NCBI GenBank assembly: GCA_002722775.1
Contig: PBMU01000057.1
Span: 1-57,001, forward strand
DNA length: 57,001 bases
Direction of reading: 5' to 3'
DNA from: Rhodospirillaceae bacterium
GTDB taxonomy: Bacteria > Pseudomonadota > Alphaproteobacteria > Thalassobaculales > Thalassobaculaceae
The first letter of the stretch is position 1. Each line of letters begins with the position of its first letter. Positions 12,501-22,232 of this stretch are shown piece by piece. The translations under genes were made by a program, and so were the position numbers. The notes under the pieces were generated by a model, which was given only the letters and a program-made list of their open reading frames with translations, was not told the origin of the DNA and did no database searches.

Positions 12501-12995
12501 CCGCATACGCTCGACCGCAGTACGCTCGTCCAACACGTCGAACCTCGGGGGCAACCCCGCCTCCAGCGGAAATCGCTGCAACACAGATTGGCAGAACCCG
12601 TGGATAGTCTGTACTTTAAGGCCGCCCGGCGCGTCCAACACAGACGCAAACAACAAACGGGCACGTTCGACCGTTTTGGCATCGACAAATTCACCGGTAA
12701 GGTCGATCAGTTGCGCAGCCAGTTTGTCGCATGGAAGGACCGACCAGTTGGACAATCGGCTTGCGATCCGAGTATCCATCTCAGCGGCAGCCGCCTTGGT
12801 GAAGGTGAGACAGAGAATACGATCGGCTCGCGCGCCGTTGAGTAAAAGGCGCAAAACGCGGTCGGTCAAAACCTTGGTCTTGCCCGATCCGGCCGAGGCA
12901 GCTACCCACACAGACTGGCCTGGTGCCGACGCCTGACGTTGGCGATCCCACGCCAATGAATTCAACTCGGTGTGAGCGTCCTTCACAATGACCAT
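9531..12995 (-). CDS. addA: AddA-type double-strand break repair helicase/nuclease subunit
   Basis: UvrD-like helicase motifs AASAGSGKTKVLTDRVLRLLL, DEAQDTNPEQWQIVE, VGDTKQSIFSFQRADP, LTVHGSKGLQAPIVFLPD, plus C-terminal nuclease motif VLVVDFKTN. Confidence 0.95.
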   Translation of the reverse strand: MVIVKDAHTELNSLAWDRQRQASAPGQSVWVAASAGSGKTKVLTDRVLRLLLNGARADRILCLTFTKAAAAEMDTRIASRLSNWSVLPCDKLAAQLIDLTGEFVDAKTVERARLLFASVLDAPGGLKVQTIHGFCQSVLQRFPLEAGLPPRFDVLDERTAVERMRLARDLTIMRAQHGKDPALGAALADVSARVSEDGLSELVTDLLTERARLKSAITKAGGLEALSSQIKCRLGVSEGETDSALVSEAAREEAFDGPGLRAVCGALSVGSKTDLERAALICGWLETEGDRASYYERYKTAFLTKRGAPRLNFATKTVTEKYPEVGDILFREAERLVELEARRRALDLSVRTVSLMCVADSIFAHYETLKRGLRQVDYDDLIIATRDLLARPGVAPWVLYKLDGGLDHILIDEAQDTNPEQWQIVELLAAEFFAGESAAETRGVTGRTIFAVGDTKQSIFSFQRADPRGFLDMRARFGSRVTAVGRTWNNIDLEMSFRSAPAVLTAVDAVFNQDIASDGVLDNSEAGHAIPLRHSAYRSGQAGLVELWAPEMPLEEQPQEVWRPPVRQRETDEPRRRLARRIASTIRSWIDKGEILQSKGRPIQAGDIMILLRRRGLIVADLVSALKGEKIDVAGVDRMVLTDQIAVMDLVALGRFLLLPDDDLTLATVLKGPFIGFSEEQLFDLCWDRKNARLWVELASKCGQNEDFGSAYEALSAWRRRVDFTPPYELFAEILANDGRRRIRSRLGSEADDPIDEFLNQALKYEHTHAASLEGFLHWLAAADFEVKRDLETGQSDQVRILTVHGSKGLQAPIVFLPDTMSAPDRTPKLLWDEGSEGQGGVAIPIWSPSKNTDDGVAANARAAAAARRDREYRRLLYVAMTRAQDRLYVAGWGNKRPTAGAHWHRMVEAGLEGLTSEQNGRRVLKNEQTDKADGISQLTDPPFAQLPLPEWARRDVVSNSPTQRPLAPSRLESDRPVFSPFADGDAKRFRRGRIIHYLLQWLPTFPSVARQEMGRRYLERSVHNLTPSDCERYLGEVIDLIDNPGFSSLFSEHSVAEVPIVGTVGEDQEAIVLSGRIDRLVVNDDEVLVVDFKTNHLRPGSTDEVPRPYLRQMSAYRSLVSAIYPNKSVRCALLWTDGPTLMMLPDHLLDVVA

Positions 12996-15900
12996 TCCTT
13001 AACGCGTGCCAGATGCTCATAGTCATTGTACGCGGGGGAGAGCTCAGGATTCGGAACCGCCAAATAGGGCGTCGCAGGATCGTCAAATACAGCGAGTAAA
13101 TTCAGAAGATTTGCCTCGGCGTTAGTCACTAGTGTGTCGACATCACCATCGTAGGGCCGCCTAGAGCCGGCCGGAGCACCACCGGTCAGGCGCCAGTAGT
13201 CTAGCACCGAGCAACGCCCCGCCGGCAGGCCACTAAACCCACCCTCGCGAAGCACCAATGCTTCTAATGGAAGTTGCGGGGCAAGGCCTCTCTCTATATC
13301 AATCCGGGTGGGCACTAGGCCAGTTTTATAGTCGATGATGGTCCATTCACCGTCCCGGGTCTGGTCGACCCTATCCGCAATGGCGCGGAGGCGCACAGGC
13401 CCTCCGGGCGCCTTGACCATAATCTCCCCTTTGATCTCAGAGTGCACTCCCGCAACAATAGTTGCGCGCGCTAGCTCCGTGTCCACAAACCAGGTCGCAA
13501 TGCGCTCGAACCGTGGCCACCAGAAGGCCCAGACACCGGGTCGGTCGAGAGCATCAGCGAATACCCTTCGTCCATGCTCCAGCAACAGCGCGATTGCTTC
13601 CTTACGTTTGACAACCGGACCATCACGCAAAAAAGCGTCGAGCGCGGCATGAACGAATTTGCCAAGATCTGCAACTCCTGGCTCGGCATCGATAGGATCC
13701 AGCGATCGCAAATTCAAGATATGCTGCGCATAAATGGCATAAGGGTTGCGCAGCCATGTGCCTATTTGGGTTACAGAAAAGGACCGCGGTCGGGCCTTTA
13801 GCGCCGGGCGTGGGGCCGGCGGGCCGAGCCGGGCCATCCCCTCCGTTGCATCGAGTTGGGCTCGCCAGCCTCGCCATACGGCGGCGGATCCTAAACCACC
13901 GTCGTTGAGCACTCCATCCATATCAATCGCTCCAAGGACCGAGTTGATACGCAGAAGCCATCGTGAAGGAACGGTGGGGGCACCATCGACCCGCCTAGAT
14001 CGCGTGAGAAAGATCTGCGAGGCACCACATGCTTGAATAAAGTCATGCGAGGACTGTCCAATTCTCGCCTCGGGCAACGACAATCCAATTTTGGCCCGCA
14101 TGGGGCGGCTAAGCCAAGGGTCCGTAGCTGGCTCCGGTGGCCTAGTTCCCTCGTTCAAGCCACCTAGCACCACCCGGTCATGCAGGTGCAGGCGCGCCTC
14201 CAAGGGACCCAATATCGCAAGACGTGGATGCAAACCGTGGCTTGGCCGGAACACTTGGCCCAAAAGCAACGAGTCGAAAAGTGTCATGTAGTCACGGCCA
14301 GACATCTTCGGCCAGTCATGGGCGACCGAGAACAGATCGGCAAGGAAATCGGCTGCCCGTTCGCCCGCCTCACCAGACCACACATCGAATACCCTGAGTC
14401 CGTCATCCGGCGCGGCACCCAAGAGTTCAACAAGCCTATTGTGAACAAGAAGCAGTTCACTAAAGGAAACGGCGTCAGACGCGATTGCCCTCTCGAAATC
14501 CCGTAAAGCAGGAGCGAGGCGTTCCAACCAGGTTATGAGGCCGTCGAAATTCGGGCCAAATACATCGTCTTCTCGGCTCTCCGACTTCCAAACACGCCCA
14601 GCTTGACGTAACGCTGACAATAGACCGGTAATTCCAGGTGCCGGTCGCGGTCCCCGCAGCACCAAGAGTTCAAGCTGACGCACGTTACGTCGAAAAACTC
14701 CCGCCTCCAACCCTCCCGTGGCCAGTGGGTGCTTCAAGGCAGCCAGCAATGGAACTGGCGCGAGACCCTCGGTCATCATGTTGCCGACCAATCGCCAGAA
14801 GGTGAATGCCGGCGTATCGCCCAAAGGTTGGCCACCTGAATCATCGATTTCCACACCCCAACGCCGCAATTCGGACTTGACACGGCGTGCCAGCGCCCGG
14901 TCGGGCGTAACCAATGCTGCCGTTCCAGTTTCTTTCTCAAGGGCTTCGCGCAAGAGCAAAGCAATCACACCAGCTTCTTCCTGGGGATCATCGCATTCGA
15001 TCAATGTCATACCGTCTGTCGGCCCCTCGCCGCACCCAGGATCAAACAACGCGCGTTCTAGCTTACTCCAGCGGGCAGTCGCAGACGCCGGTCTCATTGC
15101 CTCGTTCAAGAGGCGGAACCGGCATTCACGCCGCTTTGTCAACCGCTGTCCCCCCCAATTCATAACGCAGCTGCGGGGCACGGACATTGTCCTCAGCAAA
15201 ATCGCTAGCGCGTGCTGTGGGTGGGTCGTATCGGACTCGATCAAGCTCCAAGTGGCCTCGTCGACTTCGGTGTCGAGTCCGGGAAGCACGACCGCACCGT
15301 TGGTAATCCGTGCGACGACACGCATCAGCTCCGCCGTCGCCGGCACACTGCCAGTTGATCCGGCGATTGTAACCGGACGGCTCGGTGATTTACATGTCCA
15401 TCGTTTGGCCAGGCCATCCAGCATTCGGTTTCGGCGCTCAACGAGATCCACAGCTCCCTCGTCCCTCAAAATCTGAGACCAGGAATCGGTCACAACGGAA
15501 AGAAATTCCAAGGTCGTGCGCCAATGCTCGGCATACACCTCAGGCACAAGGGCCTCTAGACACTCAAACCCAACACCTTCGGTCTGCATCTGGTCGAGTA
15601 GTCGAGCGAGTTCCGCCGCTAGGCCCGCCGCTTGCCCGGGCGCGGATCGACCGCCAGGACGGTCGTCCGATGCACGCTCTAAATATCTCATCACAAGACG
15701 TGTCAGAAGTAGTTGGCGGCGAAGATCAGGGATCGCGGGCGGACAATCATCAACCATTGCATGGTCGACCGCCAGATCATTGGTCACAAAAGGTTCGTCG
15801 TCTTCTACATCACCGATCGCACGGATCTCGGGTAAGAGCATCGCCCGCCCCTCCCCCAGTCTCAGGAAGGCATCCGCTATCACCCGAACGGCGCGGCGAT

Positions 15901-16027
15901 GTGGCACGAGAACGATCCCTCTCATTAGCCTCAAGGGATCCTGCCCGGCTTGCGCCCAAAGACCCGCAGCAAGCACATCTGCGAATGGCAATCCCGCGCA
16001 AATATTGTATATCCGCGCCTTGGGCAT
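12983..16027 (-). CDS. addB: AddB-type double-strand break repair protein
   Basis: ORF overlapping the addA start; PD-(D/E)XK nuclease GEWTIIDYKTG near C-terminus; start placed at MPKARIYNICAGLPFADVLAAGL. Confidence 0.92.
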   Translation of the reverse strand: MPKARIYNICAGLPFADVLAAGLWAQAGQDPLRLMRGIVLVPHRRAVRVIADAFLRLGEGRAMLLPEIRAIGDVEDDEPFVTNDLAVDHAMVDDCPPAIPDLRRQLLLTRLVMRYLERASDDRPGGRSAPGQAAGLAAELARLLDQMQTEGVGFECLEALVPEVYAEHWRTTLEFLSVVTDSWSQILRDEGAVDLVERRNRMLDGLAKRWTCKSPSRPVTIAGSTGSVPATAELMRVVARITNGAVVLPGLDTEVDEATWSLIESDTTHPQHALAILLRTMSVPRSCVMNWGGQRLTKRRECRFRLLNEAMRPASATARWSKLERALFDPGCGEGPTDGMTLIECDDPQEEAGVIALLLREALEKETGTAALVTPDRALARRVKSELRRWGVEIDDSGGQPLGDTPAFTFWRLVGNMMTEGLAPVPLLAALKHPLATGGLEAGVFRRNVRQLELLVLRGPRPAPGITGLLSALRQAGRVWKSESREDDVFGPNFDGLITWLERLAPALRDFERAIASDAVSFSELLLVHNRLVELLGAAPDDGLRVFDVWSGEAGERAADFLADLFSVAHDWPKMSGRDYMTLFDSLLLGQVFRPSHGLHPRLAILGPLEARLHLHDRVVLGGLNEGTRPPEPATDPWLSRPMRAKIGLSLPEARIGQSSHDFIQACGASQIFLTRSRRVDGAPTVPSRWLLRINSVLGAIDMDGVLNDGGLGSAAVWRGWRAQLDATEGMARLGPPAPRPALKARPRSFSVTQIGTWLRNPYAIYAQHILNLRSLDPIDAEPGVADLGKFVHAALDAFLRDGPVVKRKEAIALLLEHGRRVFADALDRPGVWAFWWPRFERIATWFVDTELARATIVAGVHSEIKGEIMVKAPGGPVRLRAIADRVDQTRDGEWTIIDYKTGLVPTRIDIERGLAPQLPLEALVLREGGFSGLPAGRCSVLDYWRLTGGAPAGSRRPYDGDVDTLVTNAEANLLNLLAVFDDPATPYLAVPNPELSPAYNDYEHLARVKEWSL

Positions 16028-16034
16028 CACTACC

Positions 16035-16808
16035 TCAGAACAATGCGACTGCTGGCGCATGGCCAGTCGCAAACCGGTTACGTGCAATCTCTAGGTCTTC
16101 CGGAGTACTTACGTGATACCAGAGCCCGTCATGCAGCATACCATGGAGACGACGCGCCTCTATCGCACCATTGTAAAGTTTGTTGAGCGAGAAGGGGCCA
16201 TTTGGTGCTCCCTCAAACATCGCAGCGCTCAGGATCGACAAACCCATGTAAGCATATGGAGCGACCATTGCCTCTGGACGACGATCTAGCAGCCCATCTT
16301 GATCCATCACAAAATCACCGAGTCCGGAAAATCCAGGAACTCGTGGCAAGGAAGCCAGTAGCAGGAGTGCGTCCATTCTGTCGGCATCCCAGGTCTCTGC
16401 TAAACGTAACAGCGTGCATTTCATGCCATCGACCCAGACACTGTCCCCATTAATCAGGTAAAATGGGTCCTGGCCTAGTAAATCAATGGCGTTCACAACT
16501 CCGCCCCCGGTTTCTAACGGTTCATCCTCGATTGACACAAAAACTCGATTGTCTTCCAATTTAGTGACATGGTCGACGATCCGGTCCGCCAAATGCGAGG
16601 CATTGACCACAATTCGCTCGACCCCGGCAGCGATAAGGCGTTCCAGCGCTCGATCGAGCAGTGTTTTGCCGGCGATCACCAGAAGAGGCTTCGGTATCCG
16701 ATCGCTTAGCGGCATCATACGCTTCCCTAATCCAGCCGCTAGGATCATCGCGGTCTTGGGAACCCGCGTAGCGCGAGAATGAAGCCTAGCCAGGTACATT
16801 AATGCCAC
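16035..16808 (-). CDS. murU: Nucleotidyltransferase, MurU-like (N-acetylmuramate-1-P uridylyltransferase)
   Basis: AMILAAGLGKRMMPLSDRIPKPLLVIAGKTLLDRALERL; adjacent to an AmgK-like kinase and tsaE; true start may be at or after 16799. Confidence 0.8.
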   Translation of the reverse strand: MALMYLARLHSRATRVPKTAMILAAGLGKRMMPLSDRIPKPLLVIAGKTLLDRALERLIAAGVERIVVNASHLADRIVDHVTKLEDNRVFVSIEDEPLETGGGVVNAIDLLGQDPFYLINGDSVWVDGMKCTLLRLAETWDADRMDALLLLASLPRVPGFSGLGDFVMDQDGLLDRRPEAMVAPYAYMGLSILSAAMFEGAPNGPFSLNKLYNGAIEARRLHGMLHDGLWYHVSTPEDLEIARNRFATGHAPAVALF

Positions 16809-17880
16809 TCCTGTTGCGGGTATCGGGCGTCAGCCGCTTATCCTCTGGAACATGACGACCAATCCAATTGCGTACCGGAGTAAGTTCCGGAATAGAAAGG
16901 TTCGATAGCGTATGGCACCAAAGCCTTGGGATATGGGCAAGATGGCGATGATTGCCAAATTTGAGGGATTGGCGCGTGAACACACCCAACACCTTAAGCG
17001 CACGCTGCGCGCCCAAAACGAAGTAGGACCTCATGTAGGCTGCACGGTCGAGCGTCCGCCCCATCGCCCCAAAATACCGGTCCAGCATGTCATCGACCAA
17101 ATTCTGGTGGATATCTCTGCGTGAATCCTGAAGCAATGACACGAGGTCGTAACTCATCGGCCCAATCACCGCATCCTGGAAATCAAGGAGCCCGCAGGCC
17201 GCCACTCCTTTAATACCGTCGCACACCATCAGATTATCGACGTGATAGTCGCGTAGCACCAAGCTGTCGGGCGCCTCCCGAACAACCGGCAAACAGTACT
17301 GCCAGGCTTCTAGGTAGTCGTCTCGTGCTTGCGAGGTGATAGGGAGCTGCAGTCCCTCGACAAGATACCAGTCGACGAAGCGAACCGCTTCGTCCAGCAG
17401 CTTTGTATCGGTATACGTGGGAATAGACGAAGCAATCTCGTCAACCGGACGGCAATGCAGATCGCTCAAAACGTCGTTCGCCAGACAATAGAGAGCAAAC
17501 TCGTCGTATCCTTCAGAGAGTGCCCTCGTAAATGTCGTATCGCCGAAGTCATCCAGCAGTAAGAACCCATTCAACACATCCGTTGCCAGCACCCGCGGCG
17601 CGCTAAACCCCAGACGGTTCAGCAGAACCGAAATCTTAATGAACGGTTCGACGTCCTCAAGACTAGGCGGCGCGTCCATCACGATCCTGTGCATTCCGTT
17701 CCGCTCGGTCCGGAAGTAGCGTCGGAACGAGCAATCAACCGGAAGAGCCGTGATTTCAGCGTCAAGTAATCCATTCCGCTCAAGAAACTGGTCGAGTAGC
17801 CTGTGTCTATCCAGCACGGCATCCGCCAGGTCGTTCACCTTGTCTCGACCTCCAAATAACCCACCAATCGCCTGGCCCAT
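16786..17880 (-). CDS. amgK: Aminoglycoside phosphotransferase-family sugar kinase, AmgK-like
   Basis: SFRRYFRTERNGMHRIVMDAPP, VLRDYHVDNLMV (kinase catalytic motif), GLLDFQDAVIGPMSYDLVSLLQD. Confidence 0.82.
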   Translation of the reverse strand: MGQAIGGLFGGRDKVNDLADAVLDRHRLLDQFLERNGLLDAEITALPVDCSFRRYFRTERNGMHRIVMDAPPSLEDVEPFIKISVLLNRLGFSAPRVLATDVLNGFLLLDDFGDTTFTRALSEGYDEFALYCLANDVLSDLHCRPVDEIASSIPTYTDTKLLDEAVRFVDWYLVEGLQLPITSQARDDYLEAWQYCLPVVREAPDSLVLRDYHVDNLMVCDGIKGVAACGLLDFQDAVIGPMSYDLVSLLQDSRRDIHQNLVDDMLDRYFGAMGRTLDRAAYMRSYFVLGAQRALKVLGVFTRQSLKFGNHRHLAHIPRLWCHTLSNLSIPELTPVRNWIGRHVPEDKRLTPDTRNRSGINVPG

Positions 17881-18323
17881 TCCGATCCGCCCTTGAATTC
17901 TAAGGAACGCTCTTCCGGTTTATCACAAAAGCGAATTTCTATTTCTAGCCTTTTGGATGTAAGATACTCACCTGCCCGCTCCGGCCACTCGATCAAGACG
18001 AGCGCACACTCTAAAGCGTCGTTCAGCCCCAGTTCATATATCTCCTCTCGGTCGTCCAATCGATACAGATCAACGTGCCAAATTTCCAACAAATCCTCGG
18101 CTTCATATACTTGGACGAGAGTGAAAGTGGGACTTGGAACCTCTTGTTCCACACCGCACAACGTCTGTATCATCGCGCGAGCGAAGGTGGTCTTGCCGGC
18201 GCCCAAGTCTCCTGACAATGTCACCGTATCGCCTGCCCTAACAAGAGCTGACAAGCGTCGTCCCAGGTCTTCCGTTTGCGATTCGCACAACGAATGTATC
18301 GACGCAACAACGGGACAGGTCAT
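17835..18323 (-). CDS. tsaE: tRNA threonylcarbamoyladenosine biosynthesis ATPase
   Basis: LSGDLGAGKTTFARAMIQTL, PSPTFTLVQVYE, HVDLYRLDDREEIYELGL, LIEWPER. Confidence 0.94.
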   Translation of the reverse strand: MTCPVVASIHSLCESQTEDLGRRLSALVRAGDTVTLSGDLGAGKTTFARAMIQTLCGVEQEVPSPTFTLVQVYEAEDLLEIWHVDLYRLDDREEIYELGLNDALECALVLIEWPERAGEYLTSKRLEIEIRFCDKPEERSLEFKGGSEWARRLVGYLEVETR

Positions 18324-18464
18324 TAAGTGGCCGCCAGAAACTGAGCGTCATGGGCTGCCGGAATTCTACGGATACCCCGGGTGTCAGCAATATTGGTTCT
18401 TGTAGGCTCTAGGTTACCGCCATGCAATTCGATCAATTGAACGTTCTCCGACCAACCACCGCGA

Positions 18465-20150
18465 TCAATCCAAGCCGTAATTGCGGGCTATGAAATCTTC
18501 ACTGAACTTGCCAGACATACGGTCGGCCGCCACTGAGTTCGGATCTCGCTGCCGGGGTTCGCCATAGCCGCCGGCTCCCGGCGTATTGACAACGACCGCT
18601 TGATCCTCCCGCAATGGCATATCCGGCGGCTTGTGCCCGAGCTGGCGACGGCTGCCATCGGCCTCTTCCAACCAAAAGCTGCCACTTGCGCCGGCGTCCC
18701 CACCGAATATGCCCCACGGCCGATTACGGAACCTCTCGCCAACGCCGTTGAATATGCAACTGTGACCAAGCGGTCGAACGACACGCTGAAGACCGAGACC
18801 GCCACGGTATTGTCCGGCCCCACCGGAATCGGGGATCAATCCGTACCGCTCAACCAGCAAGGGGTATTCCATTTCTATCGCCTCAACTGGGAGGTTGGAA
18901 GTATTGGTAATGTGTACCTGTACTCCATCCTTGCCATCCCGGTCGTTGCGCCCTCCGAAACCGCCGCCGAGTGTTTCCAGATAAACATAGGGCTCCCCGG
19001 TCTCAGGGTCGTTTCCGGCGAAAACAGCCATAGAGTTCGCTCCATTTGCGGCTCCCACAGCAGCATCGGGCAACGGCACGGCGAGAGCCCCTATCACTAC
19101 GTCGATGATTCGCTGCGAGGTGTGTGCCCTGGACGCAACAGAGGCTGGGGCCACACAACTCAGCATGGTGCCCAGCGGGGCTGTCACCTCGACCGCGTCC
19201 AACACCCCATGGTTGTTAGGGATTTCCGGATCCAGCATTGCCTTAAGCGCATAGCAGACGGCAGCCTTGGTACCATGCAGCGGAATGTTGATATTGCCGG
19301 GGGTCTGGGGTGCTGTCCCCGAGAAGTCGAAGACCGCGCGGTCACCTTCAATCGTAGCAGTGAGGTTGATTGGCACGTTGACAGTGTCGCGCCCATCGTC
19401 GTCCATCACATCTTCGAAGCGATAAACACCGTCGGGGATACCAGCGATAGACTCGCGCATGCGCTTTTGGGTGCGCGAGATGATTTCCTCAAACACCTTG
19501 GCCACCAAGCCCATGCCATTCTTCGCCGCGATATCCTGAAGGCGACGCTCGGCCAGGTGCAAAGCCGCAAATTGGGCGTTGTAGTCCCCACGCCTTTCAT
19601 CACGCACACGGACGTTCAAAAGCAGGATGTCAAACAGATCCCGGTCGAGCACACCGCGTCGGAAAAGCTTGATTACCGGGATACGCAACCCTTCCTGATA
19701 GATCTCGCTCATCCCGCCAGCCATAGAGCCCGGTGACATGCCGCCGATATCAGCATGATGAGCGATGTTGCAGACGAAGCCAAGCAACTCCCCTTCAACA
19801 AATACTGGCATGGCAAGACTGACATCTGGAAGATGGGTACCGCCGCCCTCGTGTGGATCGTTGGCGGCGAAGATGTCCCCCTCCTGAATTTCCGAGATGT
19901 CGAATTTGGCGAATAGAGCTTCCATCTGGCCGAGTACCGAAGCGATATGCACGGGAATACTGTTCCAGGCCTGAACCACCAACTTACCGCGACGGTCTAC
20001 AATAGCGCAGGAATGGTCATGACGTTCCTTGATGTTGGTCGAATAGGCGCTCTTCATAAGCGCCACAAAGGCCTCATCCGTCACGGACTGGAGCGCATTA
20101 GACAGGATTTCGGTGGTAATGGGATCCGGGCTCGGCGTGTTCTGGTTCAT
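18465..20150 (-). CDS. hyuB: Hydantoinase B/oxoprolinase family protein
   Basis: DPITTEILSNALQSVTDEAFVALMKSAYSTNIKERHDHSCAIVD, NDPHEGGGTHLPDV, GGGFGGRNDRDGKDGVQ; substrate not determinable from sequence. Confidence 0.93.
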   Translation of the reverse strand: MNQNTPSPDPITTEILSNALQSVTDEAFVALMKSAYSTNIKERHDHSCAIVDRRGKLVVQAWNSIPVHIASVLGQMEALFAKFDISEIQEGDIFAANDPHEGGGTHLPDVSLAMPVFVEGELLGFVCNIAHHADIGGMSPGSMAGGMSEIYQEGLRIPVIKLFRRGVLDRDLFDILLLNVRVRDERRGDYNAQFAALHLAERRLQDIAAKNGMGLVAKVFEEIISRTQKRMRESIAGIPDGVYRFEDVMDDDGRDTVNVPINLTATIEGDRAVFDFSGTAPQTPGNINIPLHGTKAAVCYALKAMLDPEIPNNHGVLDAVEVTAPLGTMLSCVAPASVASRAHTSQRIIDVVIGALAVPLPDAAVGAANGANSMAVFAGNDPETGEPYVYLETLGGGFGGRNDRDGKDGVQVHITNTSNLPVEAIEMEYPLLVERYGLIPDSGGAGQYRGGLGLQRVVRPLGHSCIFNGVGERFRNRPWGIFGGDAGASGSFWLEEADGSRRQLGHKPPDMPLREDQAVVVNTPGAGGYGEPRQRDPNSVAADRMSGKFSEDFIARNYGLD

Positions 20151-22210
20151 ACTGGAACTCCCACCTCGATGATCAGGTTGGCGTACCCGTCGACCTTGGC
20201 GATGTCGCCAGGATGGATGAGGGTTAATGCATCAAGCTGCTCTATCACGGCCGGACCTCGAAGCACCTGTCCATTGTTAAGTTCAGCGCGAGCATAGACC
20301 GGCGTGTCCACTGGCACATCCGCCTCAAACCACACAGCGCGCGTGCCGATCGGACTTGTAGGGGTCGATTTGGAGTCCCCTTGCGGAACCGGTTGCTCGG
20401 GTGCGGCTCGGCCAACGGCGGTAACACGGATATTAACGATCTCGATTGGATCAGTTTCGGTAAAATGGCCGTAGGTCCTTTTGTGCAATGCGTAAAAGCG
20501 CTGGCGTAAGGATTCTAGTGAAGACATGTCAGGTGGCTCACCAACGGCGCCTATCTCCACCCAAGGAACCGTGAGTTCGAAATTCTGACGCACGTATCGC
20601 ATATCAAATGCGATCCGCGTGATCCTGTCGACCGCGACTATACCCTCGGCCTCAAACCAGGTTTCAGCCCTGTCACAAAGAACTTGCAATTCACCCGTAA
20701 CCGCATCCAACGCCTTGTCGTTGTACGGCAGCCGCCGCGTAGTAACGAAGTCCTCTTTCAGGTCGGAGACCACAAGTCCTTGAGCGCACAGAATACCGGG
20801 TGCCGGCGGCACAATTAACTCACGCATCTCCAAAGCGCGGGCCACGTCGCCAGCATGCAGTGCCCCTGCTCCTCCGAACGCCATTAGCGAAAAGTCGCGC
20901 GGATCATGGCCGCGCTCGACTGAAATCGTCCGAACAGCACGCACCATGTTAGCGACAACAATACCGAGCATGCCGTGGGCCGTGTGTTCGACGGTAAGTC
21001 CAAGCAAATCGGCCGCCGGTTGGATCGCCCTTCTCGCGAGTTCGACATCCAACCCCATCACACCACCAATCAGTGTATCTGGCAGACGACCTAACACTAG
21101 ATTGGCGTCTGAAACAGTAGGTTCCGTCCCACCACGCCCGTAGCAAGCCGGTCCAGGATCTGCCCCAGCGCTCAAGGGTCCAACCTTCATCAGACCATCT
21201 CGGTCGAACCAAGCTATCGAGCCGCCGCCCGCACCCACTGTATGGATATCAATCATCGGCAATCGCATCGGGAACCCCGCGACGGTACGGTCGTAGCCAA
21301 TACTGGCTTCGTGACCCTGGATCAGGGCCACGTCGGCGCTAGTGCCGCCCATATCGAGCGTAATCACTTGGGGTCTCTCAGCCAGTCGCGCCTGATATAT
21401 TGCTCCGACTGTCCCAGCCGCCGGGCCGGAGAGCGCAGTGCGAATTGGCATATCACCGGCGCGCTCGACAGACATCAGACCACCGCTCGACTGGTTGATG
21501 CCTAGCCGAGCCTTAGGCGCTACAACCGCAAACCGCGAACCCAGCGTCTTCATGTATTGCCCGATTATTGGCTGCAAATAGGCATTCAGAAGCGTGGTGG
21601 AAAATCGCTCGTACTCGCGAAACTCTGGCTGCACCTCGCATGAAAGCGATACGCTCCGTTCAGGCAACCGTTCGCGCAAGGCGGCGCCGATCCGGTGTTC
21701 GTGATGCGGCTCCAGGAACGAGAATAGAAGACAAACCGCACACGCTTCGGTCTTGGTTCCGGCCACTTCTTCAACCACCGTCGCGATAGCCTCGTCCGAG
21801 AGCACACGTATAACCTGGCCCTTACCCCCGATCCGTTCGTTGACCTCGAAACGCATGTGCCTAGGAGCAAGTGGCGGTGGATAGTCGGCCTTCAAGTCAT
21901 ACATTTTCGGCCGAATTTGTCGCCCGATCTCCAACAAATCACGGAATCCTTCAGTAGTGATAACCGCAACCTCTGCACCTTTGCGTTGAATCAACGTGTT
22001 GGTCGCAACAGTAGTGCCGTGAGCCAGTCGTTGAATTTCATCGGCGACAATACCCGCCGTTTCCATCAACGCCGAAAGCCCATCTAGGATCGCGCGCGAA
22101 GGATCTTCAGCTGTCGACGGGGTCTTGTGCACTGCGACCCGACCGTCTTTTGTATTAAGTGCGTGGAAATCCGTGAATGTGCCGCCTACGTCAACGCCAA
22201 TAAACCACAT
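20147..22210 (-). CDS. hyuA: Hydantoinase/oxoprolinase family protein, HyuA subunit
   Basis: MWFIGVDVGGTFTDFHALNTKDG, HGTTVATNTLIQRKGA, LDMGGTSADVALI, GAGGGSIAWFD; stop overlaps hyuB ATG. Confidence 0.93.
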   Translation of the reverse strand: MWFIGVDVGGTFTDFHALNTKDGRVAVHKTPSTAEDPSRAILDGLSALMETAGIVADEIQRLAHGTTVATNTLIQRKGAEVAVITTEGFRDLLEIGRQIRPKMYDLKADYPPPLAPRHMRFEVNERIGGKGQVIRVLSDEAIATVVEEVAGTKTEACAVCLLFSFLEPHHEHRIGAALRERLPERSVSLSCEVQPEFREYERFSTTLLNAYLQPIIGQYMKTLGSRFAVVAPKARLGINQSSGGLMSVERAGDMPIRTALSGPAAGTVGAIYQARLAERPQVITLDMGGTSADVALIQGHEASIGYDRTVAGFPMRLPMIDIHTVGAGGGSIAWFDRDGLMKVGPLSAGADPGPACYGRGGTEPTVSDANLVLGRLPDTLIGGVMGLDVELARRAIQPAADLLGLTVEHTAHGMLGIVVANMVRAVRTISVERGHDPRDFSLMAFGGAGALHAGDVARALEMRELIVPPAPGILCAQGLVVSDLKEDFVTTRRLPYNDKALDAVTGELQVLCDRAETWFEAEGIVAVDRITRIAFDMRYVRQNFELTVPWVEIGAVGEPPDMSSLESLRQRFYALHKRTYGHFTETDPIEIVNIRVTAVGRAAPEQPVPQGDSKSTPTSPIGTRAVWFEADVPVDTPVYARAELNNGQVLRGPAVIEQLDALTLIHPGDIAKVDGYANLIIEVGVPV

Positions 22211-22232
22211 GTGAAGAATCCCGCGAGTCAGT

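Noticed and set aside
12304-12936. 210-aa + ORF
   Set aside because: Antisense to the addA N-terminal helicase region; no recognisable motif
15385-16116. 243-aa + ORF (and 14718-15476, 252 aa; 15516-16094, 192 aa)
   Set aside because: Antisense to addB; Arg/Ser/Pro-rich translations typical of shadow frames
18600-19736. 378-aa + strand ORF
   Set aside because: Antisense to hyuB, low-complexity unfamiliar sequence; shadow ORF of a GC-rich coding strand
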